From an uncultured Cuneatibacter sp. (GTDB lineage: Bacteria > Bacillota > Clostridia > Lachnospirales > Lachnospiraceae): a stretch of DNA of 64,000 nt. Each line of letters opens with the position of its first letter. Position 1 is the stretch's first letter. The translations under genes were made by a program, and so were the position numbers. Shown piece after piece: positions 25,693 through 34,606 of the stretch. The stretch covers positions 1 to 64,000 of the forward strand of contig CAKQHB010000010.1 in assembly GCA_934234215.1 (NCBI GenBank), read 5' to 3'. The notes beneath the pieces were generated by a model that made no database searches, was not told the DNA's origin, and was given only the letters and a program-made list of their open reading frames with translations.

Positions 25693-28155
25693 ATGCAGTT
25701 AAAAAAGATGATTGAAAATCTGATCTACGATCAGACAACAGACAAGGTCGCCATCCGCGGCTGGTGTTTTGATGCAGCCGGAAGCGACTACGAGGTGGTT
25801 GCAAAGATCAACGGTCAGGTGTGGGCACCTGCAAAAATCACATATGAAGACAGAGAAGACATTGAGGGCTTGTATCATGATGCATTTGAGGCTCCTCATG
25901 TTGGATTCCGAATCGAGCTGCCGCTGCAGGGGACTGCATTTCATTCGGTGGAGGTCTGGATCAAAACAGAGGAGGAAAGTACCTGCATTCTGAAAAAGCA
26001 CCGCTTCCAGATGGGACGCTGGACGGTAAAGAATCCGCTGATCTATTATCTGGATTCCAAAAAGGCAGAGCGCGGAATCTTATATCTGCGCGGTTGGTGT
26101 GCAACGACAAATACGGATACAATCCCGAAGATCACACTGACTGATAAGCAGGGCAATCCGGTGGAAATCGACTATTATCCCATCGAGCGCAAGGACGTTG
26201 TCTATGCCCGTGGTATTTCCATGGCGCACAGCGAGTGCGGATTCCTGATCCGAACTCCATATGACGAGACCAAGGATTATGTGCTTCATTTTGAGGCAGA
26301 CGGCAACACCGCGAAGATTCCGGTGCGCAGAAGTTCAATCAAGCTTGATCATTTTCTGGAGAAGTCCGGCTACCGCAAGGTGGAGGAGTATTATCTGCGC
26401 TACGGCAAAAAAGAACTGATCCGCAAGATCATCATCAAGCTGTTCCATCTGGAGGAAGCACAGTACAACCGCTGGTATTTGAAGACGCGCTCCACGGAAG
26501 CGCAGCTGGAAGCACAGCGCAAGAAAAAGTTTGACTTCGAGCCGAAGATCAGCTTTGTTGTACCGCTGTATCAGACACCGGAGCGTTATCTGAAAGAGAT
26601 GATCGAGAGCGTACAGGCGCAGACCTACACGAACTGGGAGCTGTGTCTGGCAGATGGCAGCGGAAAGGATCATTCGGTTGAGAGTGTTGTTGCTCCTTAT
26701 ATGCAGAAGGATTCCCGGATTCGCTATCGTCTTCTGGAAAAGAATCTCGGTATTTCCGGCAACACAAATGCTGCACTGGAGATGGCACAGGGCGATTATA
26801 TTGCACTGGTGGATCACGATGATCTGCTGTCACCGGATGCGGCCTACTATGTCGTAAAGGCATTGAACGATGACCGTGATGTGGACGTTGTTTACAGCGA
26901 TGAAGATAAGGTAGATATGAAGAGCCAGAAGCACTTTCAGCCGAACTTCAAGCCGGATTTTAACATCGATATGCTTCGTTCTGTCAATTATATCTGTCAC
27001 CTGTTTGTAGTAGAAAAAGGACTGCTGGAGCGTGCGGGACATTTCCGCGAGGAGTTCAATGGTGCACAGGACTATGACTTTATTCTGCGCTGCACCGAGC
27101 AGGCAAAGAAGATTTATCATGTTCAGCGGGTACTGTATCACTGGAGATGTCATCCGGAATCTACCGCGATGGATCCGTCCAGCAAGATGTATGCGTTTGA
27201 GGCAGGTCTGCGGGCAGTGAATGAGCATTATAAGAGAGTCGGAATCCCGGCTCATGTTGAGCATGGCTTGAAGTATGGTATGTATCATACGATCTACGAG
27301 TGGAAGGAAAAGCCGCTGGTATCGGTTCTGATCCCGAACAAGGATCATACCGAAGATCTGGATGTTGTCATCCGCTCTCTGGCAAGATGTACCTACAAAA
27401 ATTACGAAGTCATTGTAATTGAAAATAACAGTACAGAAGCAGAAACATGGGAATACTATGACAAGATCCAGAAAGAGTTTTCCAATGTTCATGTTGTGAA
27501 GTGGGAGAAGGAATTCAACTACTCTGCAATCAATAACTTCGGTGCAGAATTTGCGAAGGGCGAATATCTGCTGCTTCTGAATAATGATGTTGAGGTAATC
27601 ACAACGGATTGCTTCGAGGAGATGTTAGGTTACGCACAGCGCCCGGATGTGGGGATTGTGGGAATTAAGCTGCTGTACAACGATGATACGGTACAGCACG
27701 CCGGTGTTGTCATCGGTCTCGGCGGTGTAGCAGGTCATGCATTCCCCGGTGTCCGCAAGGAAGATGCCGGATATATGGGCAGAGCCGTATTTGCACAGGA
27801 TTACTGTGCCGTGACCGCAGCGTGTCTCATGGTGCGCAAGAGTGTCTTTGACGAAGTTGGCGGACTGGATACCGGACTGCAGGTTGCATTTAACGACATT
27901 GATTTCTGTCTGCGGGTTTACGAGAAGGGTTATAAGATCGTATACAATCCGTATGCACAGATGTATCATTACGAGTCCAAATCCAGAGGCTATGAGGATA
28001 CCCCGGAGAAACAGGCTCGTTTCGCAAGAGAAATTGAATTCTTCCAGAATCGTTGGGGAGAATTTTTAGCAAAGGGCGATCCGTTCTACAGCCCGAATCT
28101 GACACTGGATAAAAACGACTTTTCACTGAGAAAGCTTCGGGAAGAGGAACAATGA
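25693..28155 (+). CDS. Bifunctional family 2 glycosyltransferase with tandem N-terminal modules
   Basis: This 820-residue protein carries two beta-type modules at ~15-105 and ~120-215 (IRGWCFDA...REDIEG...VGFRI and LRGWCATT...RKDVVY...CGFLI). A linker follows, and then two complete GT2 domains: ~285-510 (SFVVPLYQTP, VDHDDLLSPD, YSDEDK, GAQDYDF) and ~550-780 (SVLIPNKDHTEDL, LLNNDVEVI, FNDIDFCLRV). It probably adds two different sugars, or alternates linkages, in a repeating polymer at the inner membrane face. AGGAGAT precedes the start. The module is shared with the protein at 21344. The gene overlaps or abuts the next one (ATGA at 28152). Confidence 0.87.
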   Translation: MQLKKMIENLIYDQTTDKVAIRGWCFDAAGSDYEVVAKINGQVWAPAKITYEDREDIEGLYHDAFEAPHVGFRIELPLQGTAFHSVEVWIKTEEESTCILKKHRFQMGRWTVKNPLIYYLDSKKAERGILYLRGWCATTNTDTIPKITLTDKQGNPVEIDYYPIERKDVVYARGISMAHSECGFLIRTPYDETKDYVLHFEADGNTAKIPVRRSSIKLDHFLEKSGYRKVEEYYLRYGKKELIRKIIIKLFHLEEAQYNRWYLKTRSTEAQLEAQRKKKFDFEPKISFVVPLYQTPERYLKEMIESVQAQTYTNWELCLADGSGKDHSVESVVAPYMQKDSRIRYRLLEKNLGISGNTNAALEMAQGDYIALVDHDDLLSPDAAYYVVKALNDDRDVDVVYSDEDKVDMKSQKHFQPNFKPDFNIDMLRSVNYICHLFVVEKGLLERAGHFREEFNGAQDYDFILRCTEQAKKIYHVQRVLYHWRCHPESTAMDPSSKMYAFEAGLRAVNEHYKRVGIPAHVEHGLKYGMYHTIYEWKEKPLVSVLIPNKDHTEDLDVVIRSLARCTYKNYEVIVIENNSTEAETWEYYDKIQKEFSNVHVVKWEKEFNYSAINNFGAEFAKGEYLLLLNNDVEVITTDCFEEMLGYAQRPDVGIVGIKLLYNDDTVQHAGVVIGLGGVAGHAFPGVRKEDAGYMGRAVFAQDYCAVTAACLMVRKSVFDEVGGLDTGLQVAFNDIDFCLRVYEKGYKIVYNPYAQMYHYESKSRGYEDTPEKQARFAREIEFFQNRWGEFLAKGDPFYSPNLTLDKNDFSLRKLREEEQ

Positions 28156-28163
28156 GGGGTGGA

Positions 28164-29144
28164 ATGAAACAGGTATCAATCGTAATTCCGAATTATAATG
28201 GCATGAAGTTCCTTCCGGAATGCATGGAAGCACTGGAAAAACAGACATATCGGGATTTTGAAGTGATTCTGATCGACAACGCTTCTGCAGATGAAAGCGC
28301 AGACTGGATCCGGGCAAATTGCCCGGATGTTCGTCTTGTTGTCAACGAAACGAATCTCGGATTTTCCGGTGCTGTCAATCAGGGAATCCAGATGTCGGAG
28401 TGTCCGTATGTGCTGCTGCTGAACAACGATACGGCAGCGGAACCGGATTTTGTGGGAGAGCTTGTAAAAGCGATCGAAAAATCCAACCGGATTTTTTCGG
28501 TGTCTCCCAAGATGGTACAGTATCATAATCACGCATTGCTGGACGATGCAGGAGATTTGTACAATCTGCTGGGCTGGGCTTTTCAGCGGGGCGTCGGTCA
28601 GCCGGTGGAAGCATATGATAAGCCAACTCGCGTTTTTACGGCCTGTGCCGGCGCGTCAATCTACCGCCGCAGTGTGTTTGAGGAGATTGGTTATTTCGAT
28701 CTGATGCATTTTGCTTATCTGGAGGATCTGGATGTGGGCTACCGCGCCCGGATCTATGGCTATGAAAACTGGTACTGCCCGACAGCGGTTGTCTACCATG
28801 TGGGCAGCGGAACAAGCGGTTCAAAATACAATGATTTCAAGGTTCGCTTGGCAGCAAGAAATAATGTGTATCTGAAGTACAAGAATATGCCGGCTTTTCA
28901 GCGTGGTCTGAACTGGCTTCCGTTCCAGATGGGACTGGCAGTCAAAAAGCGGTTTTTCCGGAAGATCGGATTTGGTCAGGCATATCTGGATGGTCTGGAA
29001 GAGGGTATGCGCACGCGTTCTGCGTGTAAGCGGGTTCCGTTTCAGATGCGCCATCTGAAAAATTATGTGCGCATTGAGGGAGAGCTGATCGGAAACTCAT
29101 TCCGATATGTGACAGACTATCTGAAGAGAAGACGGCAGAGGTGA
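28164..29144 (+). CDS. Family 2 glycosyltransferase (rhamnosyltransferase-like)
   Basis: This is a 326-residue GT2 enzyme. The donor fold starts SIVIPNYNGMKF, LLNNDTAAEP contains the acidic metal-binding pair, and FAYLEDLDVGYRARIYGY is the catalytic/acceptor region typical of WbbL/RfbF-type rhamnosyltransferases. Start choice: GAGGGG 5-6 bp upstream favours 28164, while an ATG at 28152 overlaps the previous stop as ATGA and would add four residues. It is part of the exporter operon, between the bifunctional glycosyltransferase and the initiating transferase. Confidence 0.85.
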   Translation: MKQVSIVIPNYNGMKFLPECMEALEKQTYRDFEVILIDNASADESADWIRANCPDVRLVVNETNLGFSGAVNQGIQMSECPYVLLLNNDTAAEPDFVGELVKAIEKSNRIFSVSPKMVQYHNHALLDDAGDLYNLLGWAFQRGVGQPVEAYDKPTRVFTACAGASIYRRSVFEEIGYFDLMHFAYLEDLDVGYRARIYGYENWYCPTAVVYHVGSGTSGSKYNDFKVRLAARNNVYLKYKNMPAFQRGLNWLPFQMGLAVKKRFFRKIGFGQAYLDGLEEGMRTRSACKRVPFQMRHLKNYVRIEGELIGNSFRYVTDYLKRRRQR

Positions 29145-29148
29145 GATT

Positions 29149-30543
29149 GTGAAGAAAGATTATCAAGGGCTGTTGAATCAATTGCATATTGTTTTGGATA
29201 TTTTGGTGACCGTTTTTTCGTATATCGTTGCCTATGCGATCCGATTCTATTACATGGAAGTACAGCCCGGATATCCGGCAAAAGAATATTTTATCTTTTT
29301 GATTCCCATTGTCCTGTTTTATCTGGTGCTGTATGCAGCGTTCCAGCTGTATCAGCCAAAACGGGTGATGGGCAGACGTCTGGAAGCAGGTCGTGTACTG
29401 TATGCAAACGGTATGGGACTGATGGTACTGATCCTGGTTCTGTATCTGTTCAAGTTCGTACATTTTTCCCGTACGATGCTGATGCTGTTTGCTGTGATCA
29501 ATACCTGTCTGATGACTGCTGAGCGAATTGTCGTTCGTATGATCCTGCGTTCTCTGCGCAAAAAGGGCTTTAACCAGAAGCAGGTGCTGTTAGTCGGCTA
29601 TAGCCGGGCCGCAGAAGGATTTATCGACCGTGCCAAGGCAAATCCTCAGTGGGGCTATCAGGTGCGTGGTATTCTGGATGACACCTACGACTGGGGGCTG
29701 GAGTACAAGGGCGTCAAGGTCATCGGAAAGCTTTCGGAGTTAGAAGGAATTCTGGAATTAAACCGTCTGGATGAGGTTTTGATCACGTTAAGTCTGGAAG
29801 AATATCAAAAATTACAGCATTTGGTGTATCTTTGTGAAAAATCAGGGGTTCACACCAAGTTCATTCCGGATTATAATAACATCATTCCGACAAAGCCGTA
29901 TACAGAAGATCTGTTGGGGCTTCCGGTTGTTCACATTCGACATGTGCCGCTCACGGGACTGCTGAACAAGACGATCAAGCGGACGATGGATATCGTCGGT
30001 TCTCTGATCTGTATTGTGATATTCTCACCGGTGATGCTTGTGACTGCGATTGCAGTCAAGTTATCCTCACCGGGTCCGATCATCTTCAAGCAGGAGCGTG
30101 TAGGATTGCATAACCGTCCGTTCCGGATGTATAAGTTCCGGTCGATGGGAGTTGCACCTGCCAGCGAAGAGAAGAGCAAGTGGACGACAAAGAACGATGC
30201 AAGAGTTACCGGTGTCGGAAAGTTTATCCGCAAAACGAGTATTGATGAACTGCCGCAGTTATTTAATGTGCTGATCGGAAATATGAGTCTTGTGGGACCG
30301 AGACCGGAACGTCCGTTCTTTGTAGAAAAGTTCCGGGAAGAAATCCCGCGGTATATGATCAAGCATCAGGTGCGTCCAGGTATGACCGGATGGGCGCAGG
30401 TCAACGGACTGCGCGGAGATACGTCAATCCGCAAGCGGATTGACTATGATCTGTATTATATTGAGAATTGGACCGTCGGTTTTGATATCAAGATTCTGTT
30501 CCTGACCGTCTTCCGCGGTTTTGTGAACAAGAATGCATATTAA
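29149..30543 (+). CDS. Initiating sugar-phosphate transferase (undecaprenyl-phosphate PGT, WcaJ/WbaP type)
   Basis: This is a 464-residue integral membrane enzyme that moves a hexose-1-phosphate from a nucleotide sugar to undecaprenyl phosphate, starting a glycan chain. It has four N-terminal helices (~12-125), a CoA-binding-like Rossmann domain (~140-260), one re-entrant helix (~280-305) and the catalytic bacterial sugar transferase domain. That domain shows KRTMDIVGS, SPGPIIFKQERVGLHNRPF, the MYKFRSM motif, SIDELPQLFNVLIGNMSLVGPRPE and the C-terminal RPGMTGWAQVNG. Translation starts at GTG (29149) with GAGGTGA upstream, 4 bp after the previous stop. A second enzyme of this family is encoded at 60758. 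Confidence 0.93.
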   Translation: MKKDYQGLLNQLHIVLDILVTVFSYIVAYAIRFYYMEVQPGYPAKEYFIFLIPIVLFYLVLYAAFQLYQPKRVMGRRLEAGRVLYANGMGLMVLILVLYLFKFVHFSRTMLMLFAVINTCLMTAERIVVRMILRSLRKKGFNQKQVLLVGYSRAAEGFIDRAKANPQWGYQVRGILDDTYDWGLEYKGVKVIGKLSELEGILELNRLDEVLITLSLEEYQKLQHLVYLCEKSGVHTKFIPDYNNIIPTKPYTEDLLGLPVVHIRHVPLTGLLNKTIKRTMDIVGSLICIVIFSPVMLVTAIAVKLSSPGPIIFKQERVGLHNRPFRMYKFRSMGVAPASEEKSKWTTKNDARVTGVGKFIRKTSIDELPQLFNVLIGNMSLVGPRPERPFFVEKFREEIPRYMIKHQVRPGMTGWAQVNGLRGDTSIRKRIDYDLYYIENWTVGFDIKILFLTVFRGFVNKNAY

Positions 30544-30557
30544 GAAAAGAGGAAAAA

Positions 30558-31736
30558 ATGGCTGAGAAACGGAAGACAACGACATCAAATACTGCAAATG
30601 GCGCAAGGAAACCTTCCTCCGGCACAAGAACGAGAGCAGAGGCAAAAGCGCTGCAGATGAAAAAGAGAAAGGCACGCAGACGCCGCAGAATTGCAATCTT
30701 CGCATTAGAGATTATTGCGCTGCTCGTCCTTTTAGCAGGATTTTATGTAGTAAGCAAGTGGGATAAGATCAAACATGTGGATCTGGACAAAGAAGATATT
30801 GTCGTAAACACGGATATGGACTCTTCCTATGTGGAGGAAATCTCCAAAGGATATACCAACATTGGTATTTTCGGTGTGGATGGTGACGGTTATAACTGTG
30901 ATGTTGTTCTTATCTGCAGCATCAATAACGATACCGGCGAGATCCGGATGGCATCTGTGTTCCGTGATACGATCATGCAGATGGAAGATGACTCGTTTGA
31001 TAAGATCAATTCCGCTATCAACGATGGACAGTACGGAACCAGTGTAATGAATACACTGAACAAAAATCTGGATTTGAACATTGATAATTTTGTAGTTGTC
31101 AACTGGCAGGCGGTTGCATTGGGGATTAATATCCTCGGCGGTGTAGATGTGAACATTACCGATGCAATGATGGGAGAGATCAATGGTTATATCACAGATA
31201 CCGTTGCGCATGCAGGCGGTCTTGGTACGGTTCAGCTGACTCATTCCGGTATGCAGCATCTGGACGGCGTTCAGGCAGTTGCATATTGTCGTCTGCGTCA
31301 TCAGGACAGTGATATTGGCAGAACTGCCCGTCAGCGAGAGGTTATCGGACAGCTGTTTGAAAAAGCAAAGACTGCAAGCGCTTCGGTGCTGAATAGTGTT
31401 GTCAACAACGTATTCCCGTTGGTTACCACTTCTCTGGAGTTGGATGACCTGTGGAGCATGGCACTTGGCATCAGCAATTATAATATGGGCGAAACCGTTG
31501 GATTCCCGTTCTACAATCATTCGGTAGAAACTTGGAGAAAGCCGGGGGATTGGCCGATGTTTGCAATGAATCTGCAGAACAATGTGTCTCAGTTGCATGA
31601 ATTCTTGTATGAGTCGGAGGATTACACACCGTCCGCAACGGTTCAGCAGATCAGTGCAATGATACAAAATGAGACGAACAATATGGGCCTGGCAGTGCCA
31701 GAGACAACCGCATTCTCTACTGAAGGCGCACAATAA
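30558..31736 (+). CDS. LCP (LytR-CpsA-Psr) family glycopolymer ligase
   Basis: This is a 392-residue protein anchored by one N-terminal helix (~50-72) after a basic, Lys/Arg-rich cytoplasmic tail, with the LCP domain outside (~95-310). Recognised LCP features are the phosphate-binding arginines in ASVFRDTIMQM and in CRLRHQDSDIGRTARQREV. LCP enzymes transfer lipid-linked polysaccharide to peptidoglycan. Its place right after the initiating transferase suggests that it attaches the exported polymer to the cell wall. It ends the exporter operon, before a region with a separate promoter for htrA. Confidence 0.92.
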   Translation: MAEKRKTTTSNTANGARKPSSGTRTRAEAKALQMKKRKARRRRRIAIFALEIIALLVLLAGFYVVSKWDKIKHVDLDKEDIVVNTDMDSSYVEEISKGYTNIGIFGVDGDGYNCDVVLICSINNDTGEIRMASVFRDTIMQMEDDSFDKINSAINDGQYGTSVMNTLNKNLDLNIDNFVVVNWQAVALGINILGGVDVNITDAMMGEINGYITDTVAHAGGLGTVQLTHSGMQHLDGVQAVAYCRLRHQDSDIGRTARQREVIGQLFEKAKTASASVLNSVVNNVFPLVTTSLELDDLWSMALGISNYNMGETVGFPFYNHSVETWRKPGDWPMFAMNLQNNVSQLHEFLYESEDYTPSATVQQISAMIQNETNNMGLAVPETTAFSTEGAQ

Positions 31737-31773
31737 AAACTTACATGAGAAGGTGTCATACGATTTCATCCGT

Positions 31774-31801
31774 TTTACACTTTTTTCAAGAAGTCTACAC
31801 A
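31774..31801 (+). promoter_or_regulatory. Possible htrA promoter
   Basis: TTTACA (31774-31779) and TACACA (31796-31801) are spaced 16 bp apart. A transcript starting near 31808 would include the whole hairpin at 31823-31867. Confidence 0.4.
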
Positions 31802-31822
31802 AATTGAACACAATTAGTTGGT

Positions 31823-31871
31823 ACACTCCTTTCATAAACAGAAGAGACCTGGATATGAAAGGAGTGTTTTT
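31823..31871 (+). promoter_or_regulatory. Hairpin occluding the htrA ribosome binding site
   Basis: ACACTCCTTTCAT (31823-31835) and ATGAAAGGAGTGT (31855-31867) are perfect 13-bp arms followed by TTTT. The right arm contains AAAGGAG, the ribosome binding site of htrA, whose ATG is at 31875. It may act as a terminator for the LCP transcript, as a translational switch, or as both. Confidence 0.65.
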
Positions 31872-31874
31872 ATC

Positions 31875-33485
31875 ATGTCAGAAGAATATAGAAACAACGA
31901 AGAACAGAACGAACAGCAGACTGAAGCGCAGAACACAGAAGTGCAGAGCAACGAAACTCAGAACAATGAGACTGCACAGGATGTGAACTTTGTAATGCAG
32001 GGTTCTGTACAGAGAGAGAACGAAGCTGAGACAGCTGCTTCCGAGACAGCTCAGGAAACGGCACAGGAAGCGCAGACAGCAGAGACTTCTTCTGCAGCAC
32101 AGGAGACAGCAGCCGCCTATGAGCCACAGTTTACTGCTGCTGAGGAGATACATTCCTCCGAAAAGAAAGCAAAGAATAAAAAGAAAGGCGGCTGGAAGAA
32201 GGGCGTTGCGGTTGCAGCAGCGGTTGTGATCGGCGTTGGTGCAGTTGGCACCGGTGGCTACTATGGAGCACAGTCTCTCAAGTCTTCCATGAGAAATTGG
32301 ATCAGTCAGGAAGTTGCTTCCCAGCAGAGCAGTCAGACTGCAAAGACCGCTACTTTGAGCCAGTCCGACAGCAGTTCCACAACTACTACGACAGGCAGCA
32401 CTGGCGCAACCTTGCTGGACGTTTCGGATGTTGTAAAGAATATCAAGCCTTCCGTAGTAGCTGTTACCAATGAGCTTTTATATACAGCAAACTATTTTGG
32501 CCGTACCGCCAGCCAGACATCCCCGGCAAGCGGCTCTGGCGTTATCATTGGTGAGAATGATGAGGAGCTGCTGATCGTGACAAACTATCATGTTGTTTCC
32601 GGTGAGGAGAGTAGCAGTAGTAATCAGATGTATACAGTAACCTCCGAAAATATTTCCGTTCAGTTTATCGATGGTACTTCCGCAGATACCACACTGAAGG
32701 GCACAGATGAAGCAGCAGACCTGGCGGTTCTGGCAGTGAAGAAGTCGGATCTGAGTGATGATACGATGAGTCAGATCAAGATCGCAACAATCGGAGATTC
32801 CTCTGCACTGAGTGAAGGCGAGGGGGTCATTGCGATCGGCAATGCACTTGGCTATGGCCTGTCTGTAACAGTCGGTTATGTCAGCGCACTGGATCGGGAG
32901 TTGACAGTCAATGATAATACGAACACATACATCCAGACCGATGCAGCCATCAACCCTGGTAACAGTGGCGGCGGTCTGTTCAATACGGCAGGTGAACTGA
33001 TCGGTATCAACGATGCAAAGACCGTTGATACAAACGTAGAAGGTATGGGTTATGCCATCCCGATCAGCAATGTCAGCGATATTATCACGAATCTGATGAA
33101 TGAAGAGCCGAGAACGCAGGTATCAGATGATGAAAAGGGGTACCTTGGCATCAGCGGACAGGACATTGATGCCAGCATGTCAAAAGTATACGGAATGCCG
33201 GAAGGTGTTCTGGTAGCTTATGTACAGGAAGGCTCTGCAGCAGAACAGGCAGGTCTGCAGAAGCATGATATCATCTGCGCAATCGATGGAACCGAAGTAT
33301 CCAGCTTCGAAAAACTGCGGGAAGAGATTGGCTACTACGCAGCAGGTGAGCAGGCAGAACTGACCGTAGAACGTCTGGAAAACGGACAGTACACCGAAAA
33401 GAAAATCACAGTCACATTTGGATCTTATGCGGAGGAGGCACCGGAAGGCGGAACCATTCCTGCAGATGAGGCGAATGGAAATTAA
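31875..33485 (+). CDS. HtrA/DegP-like membrane-anchored serine protease
   Basis: This is a 536-residue protease of the S1C family. A ~95-residue Glu/Gln/Thr-rich acidic N-terminus precedes a basic stretch and one membrane helix (~110-130). The trypsin-like domain follows with catalytic His239 (TNYHVVS), Asp282 (DLAVLAV) and Ser364 (GNSGGGLF), and a PDZ domain (~415-510) comes last. The protease faces the cell wall and degrades or refolds damaged exported proteins. The start is 31875; its ribosome site is enclosed in a strong hairpin, hinting at post-transcriptional control. It follows the LCP gene and is followed by a large imperfect hairpin. Confidence 0.93.
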   Translation: MSEEYRNNEEQNEQQTEAQNTEVQSNETQNNETAQDVNFVMQGSVQRENEAETAASETAQETAQEAQTAETSSAAQETAAAYEPQFTAAEEIHSSEKKAKNKKKGGWKKGVAVAAAVVIGVGAVGTGGYYGAQSLKSSMRNWISQEVASQQSSQTAKTATLSQSDSSSTTTTTGSTGATLLDVSDVVKNIKPSVVAVTNELLYTANYFGRTASQTSPASGSGVIIGENDEELLIVTNYHVVSGEESSSSNQMYTVTSENISVQFIDGTSADTTLKGTDEAADLAVLAVKKSDLSDDTMSQIKIATIGDSSALSEGEGVIAIGNALGYGLSVTVGYVSALDRELTVNDNTNTYIQTDAAINPGNSGGGLFNTAGELIGINDAKTVDTNVEGMGYAIPISNVSDIITNLMNEEPRTQVSDDEKGYLGISGQDIDASMSKVYGMPEGVLVAYVQEGSAAEQAGLQKHDIICAIDGTEVSSFEKLREEIGYYAAGEQAELTVERLENGQYTEKKITVTFGSYAEEAPEGGTIPADEANGN

Positions 33486-33506
33486 AACAAATATAATTTA
33501 TTCATC

Positions 33507-33680
33507 AAAGCAGAAGAACTGCGCAAGTACCTGTGCATTTTCGGCTTGAACGGAACAGCTTCTATTTCGATCTTTGCGATAACTCGTCTACGACTCAGAC
33601 AGATCGCAAAGATCGGAAGCTGCCCCGCCCAAGCTGCGAAAATCAGCACAAAGCACTTGCGCGGTTCTTTCTGCTTTTTT
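33507..33680. repeat. Long imperfect palindrome after htrA
   Basis: Nearly all of 33507-33677 folds into one stem. The left arm 33507-33580 and right arm 33603-33677 pair with few bulges: AAAGCAGA/TCTGCTTT at the base, GCGCAAGT/ACTTGCGC, ATTTTCG/CGAAAAT, CAGCTTC/GAAGCTG, and a perfect 13-bp CGATCTTTGCGAT stem at the top. The loop is 22 nt. It ends in TTTTTT, so it could terminate htrA, or be a MITE-like element or structured RNA. The gap 33486-33921 otherwise holds only the promoter of the next gene; short ORFs across the stem are not believable. Confidence 0.75.
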
Positions 33681-33848
33681 CGAAAAAATCGTGTATTCAG
33701 CAAGAAGTGGCTGTGTTACAGCTCCGTTTTCGCAACTAACACCATGCTTCTGTTTTATTGTTTTTCGCGGATTATCTGAAATAAGCCCCAAAAAGTTTCT
33801 TGGATGGGCTCAGGAAAGACATTCTTGTATTGTCGGCATTGTAGTCTC

Positions 33849-33877
33849 TTGACTCTACTGCCTCTGATTGGTATGAT
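33849..33877 (+). promoter_or_regulatory. Promoter of the DJ-1/PfpI gene
   Basis: TTGACT (33849-33854), a 17-bp spacer and TATGAT (33872-33877) with an extended TG (33869-33870). A GAAAAT-CGA-ATTTTC dyad (33881-33895) overlaps the predicted start and could be an operator. Confidence 0.65.
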
Positions 33878-33921
33878 GAAGAAAATCGAATTTTCGTAAT
33901 TTGTATAAAGGGGGCGCACAG

Positions 33922-34494
33922 ATGATTTTATGTTATTTATACGATGGCATGGCAGATTTTGAGGTGACGTTTCTGTTACACCGTCTGCGCAATCAGGGGC
34001 ATCGGACGATTGTTGGAATTGCGGAGACGCTGGAACCGGTAACGGCACAGTCCGGCCTGACGTATTATCCGGACAAACGGATTCGGGATATTTTAGATAT
34101 TTCGGATGTAGAGGCACTGTTGATGCCCGGTGGTCCGGTGAACGAGGAACAGAATGCAATCTGCCCGTTAGCCAGACAGCTTGCAGATGCAGGAAAGCTG
34201 ATCGGAGCAATCTGCTTTGCACCGCAGTTTCTGGGGAGAGCCGGGATTTTGGCAGATCATACGTTTACGACATCCTGTTCCGCAGAGAAGGTAAGGCAGA
34301 CGGGACAGAAAGACCCGTATCCGTGGGAAAATTATGTGGCAGCGCGTGTGCATCAGGATCGGAATATTTTGACGGCGCAGGGATATGCTTTTGTGGACTT
34401 TGCAAAGGCGGTTTGCCGGAAGCTGCATGTTTTTTCGGAAGAGCAGGAAGAGTATGAAATGCTGGATGTTGTAAAAAACGACGCAGTTTTGTGA
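33922..34494 (+). CDS. DJ-1/PfpI family protein
   Basis: This is a 190-residue flavodoxin-like protein of the DJ-1/ThiJ/PfpI superfamily. The nucleophile-elbow cysteine is Cys98 in GAICFAP, and the paired acidic residue is Glu14 in MADFEVT. Members act as stress-response glyoxalases, chaperone-like proteins or unknown amidotransferase-like enzymes. AAAGGGGG stands before the ATG. It has its own promoter with a dyad at +1, suggesting single-gene regulation, and is not obviously tied to the sugar genes on either side. Confidence 0.85.
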   Translation: MILCYLYDGMADFEVTFLLHRLRNQGHRTIVGIAETLEPVTAQSGLTYYPDKRIRDILDISDVEALLMPGGPVNEEQNAICPLARQLADAGKLIGAICFAPQFLGRAGILADHTFTTSCSAEKVRQTGQKDPYPWENYVAARVHQDRNILTAQGYAFVDFAKAVCRKLHVFSEEQEEYEMLDVVKNDAVL

Positions 34495-34606
34495 AAAAAG
34501 AGTCTCAGAGGGATCCTGTACCGAAAAAAAAGCAGGAAAACTATTTCAAAAACAAAGAGATTGTGGTAGTATAAATCTATATTATGCGTAAAAAGGAGAA
34601 AATCCA

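Noticed and set aside
33533..33779. Two overlapping short reading frames after htrA
   Set aside because: They run through both arms of the long hairpin and overlap each other; no ribosome binding site or protein-like composition.
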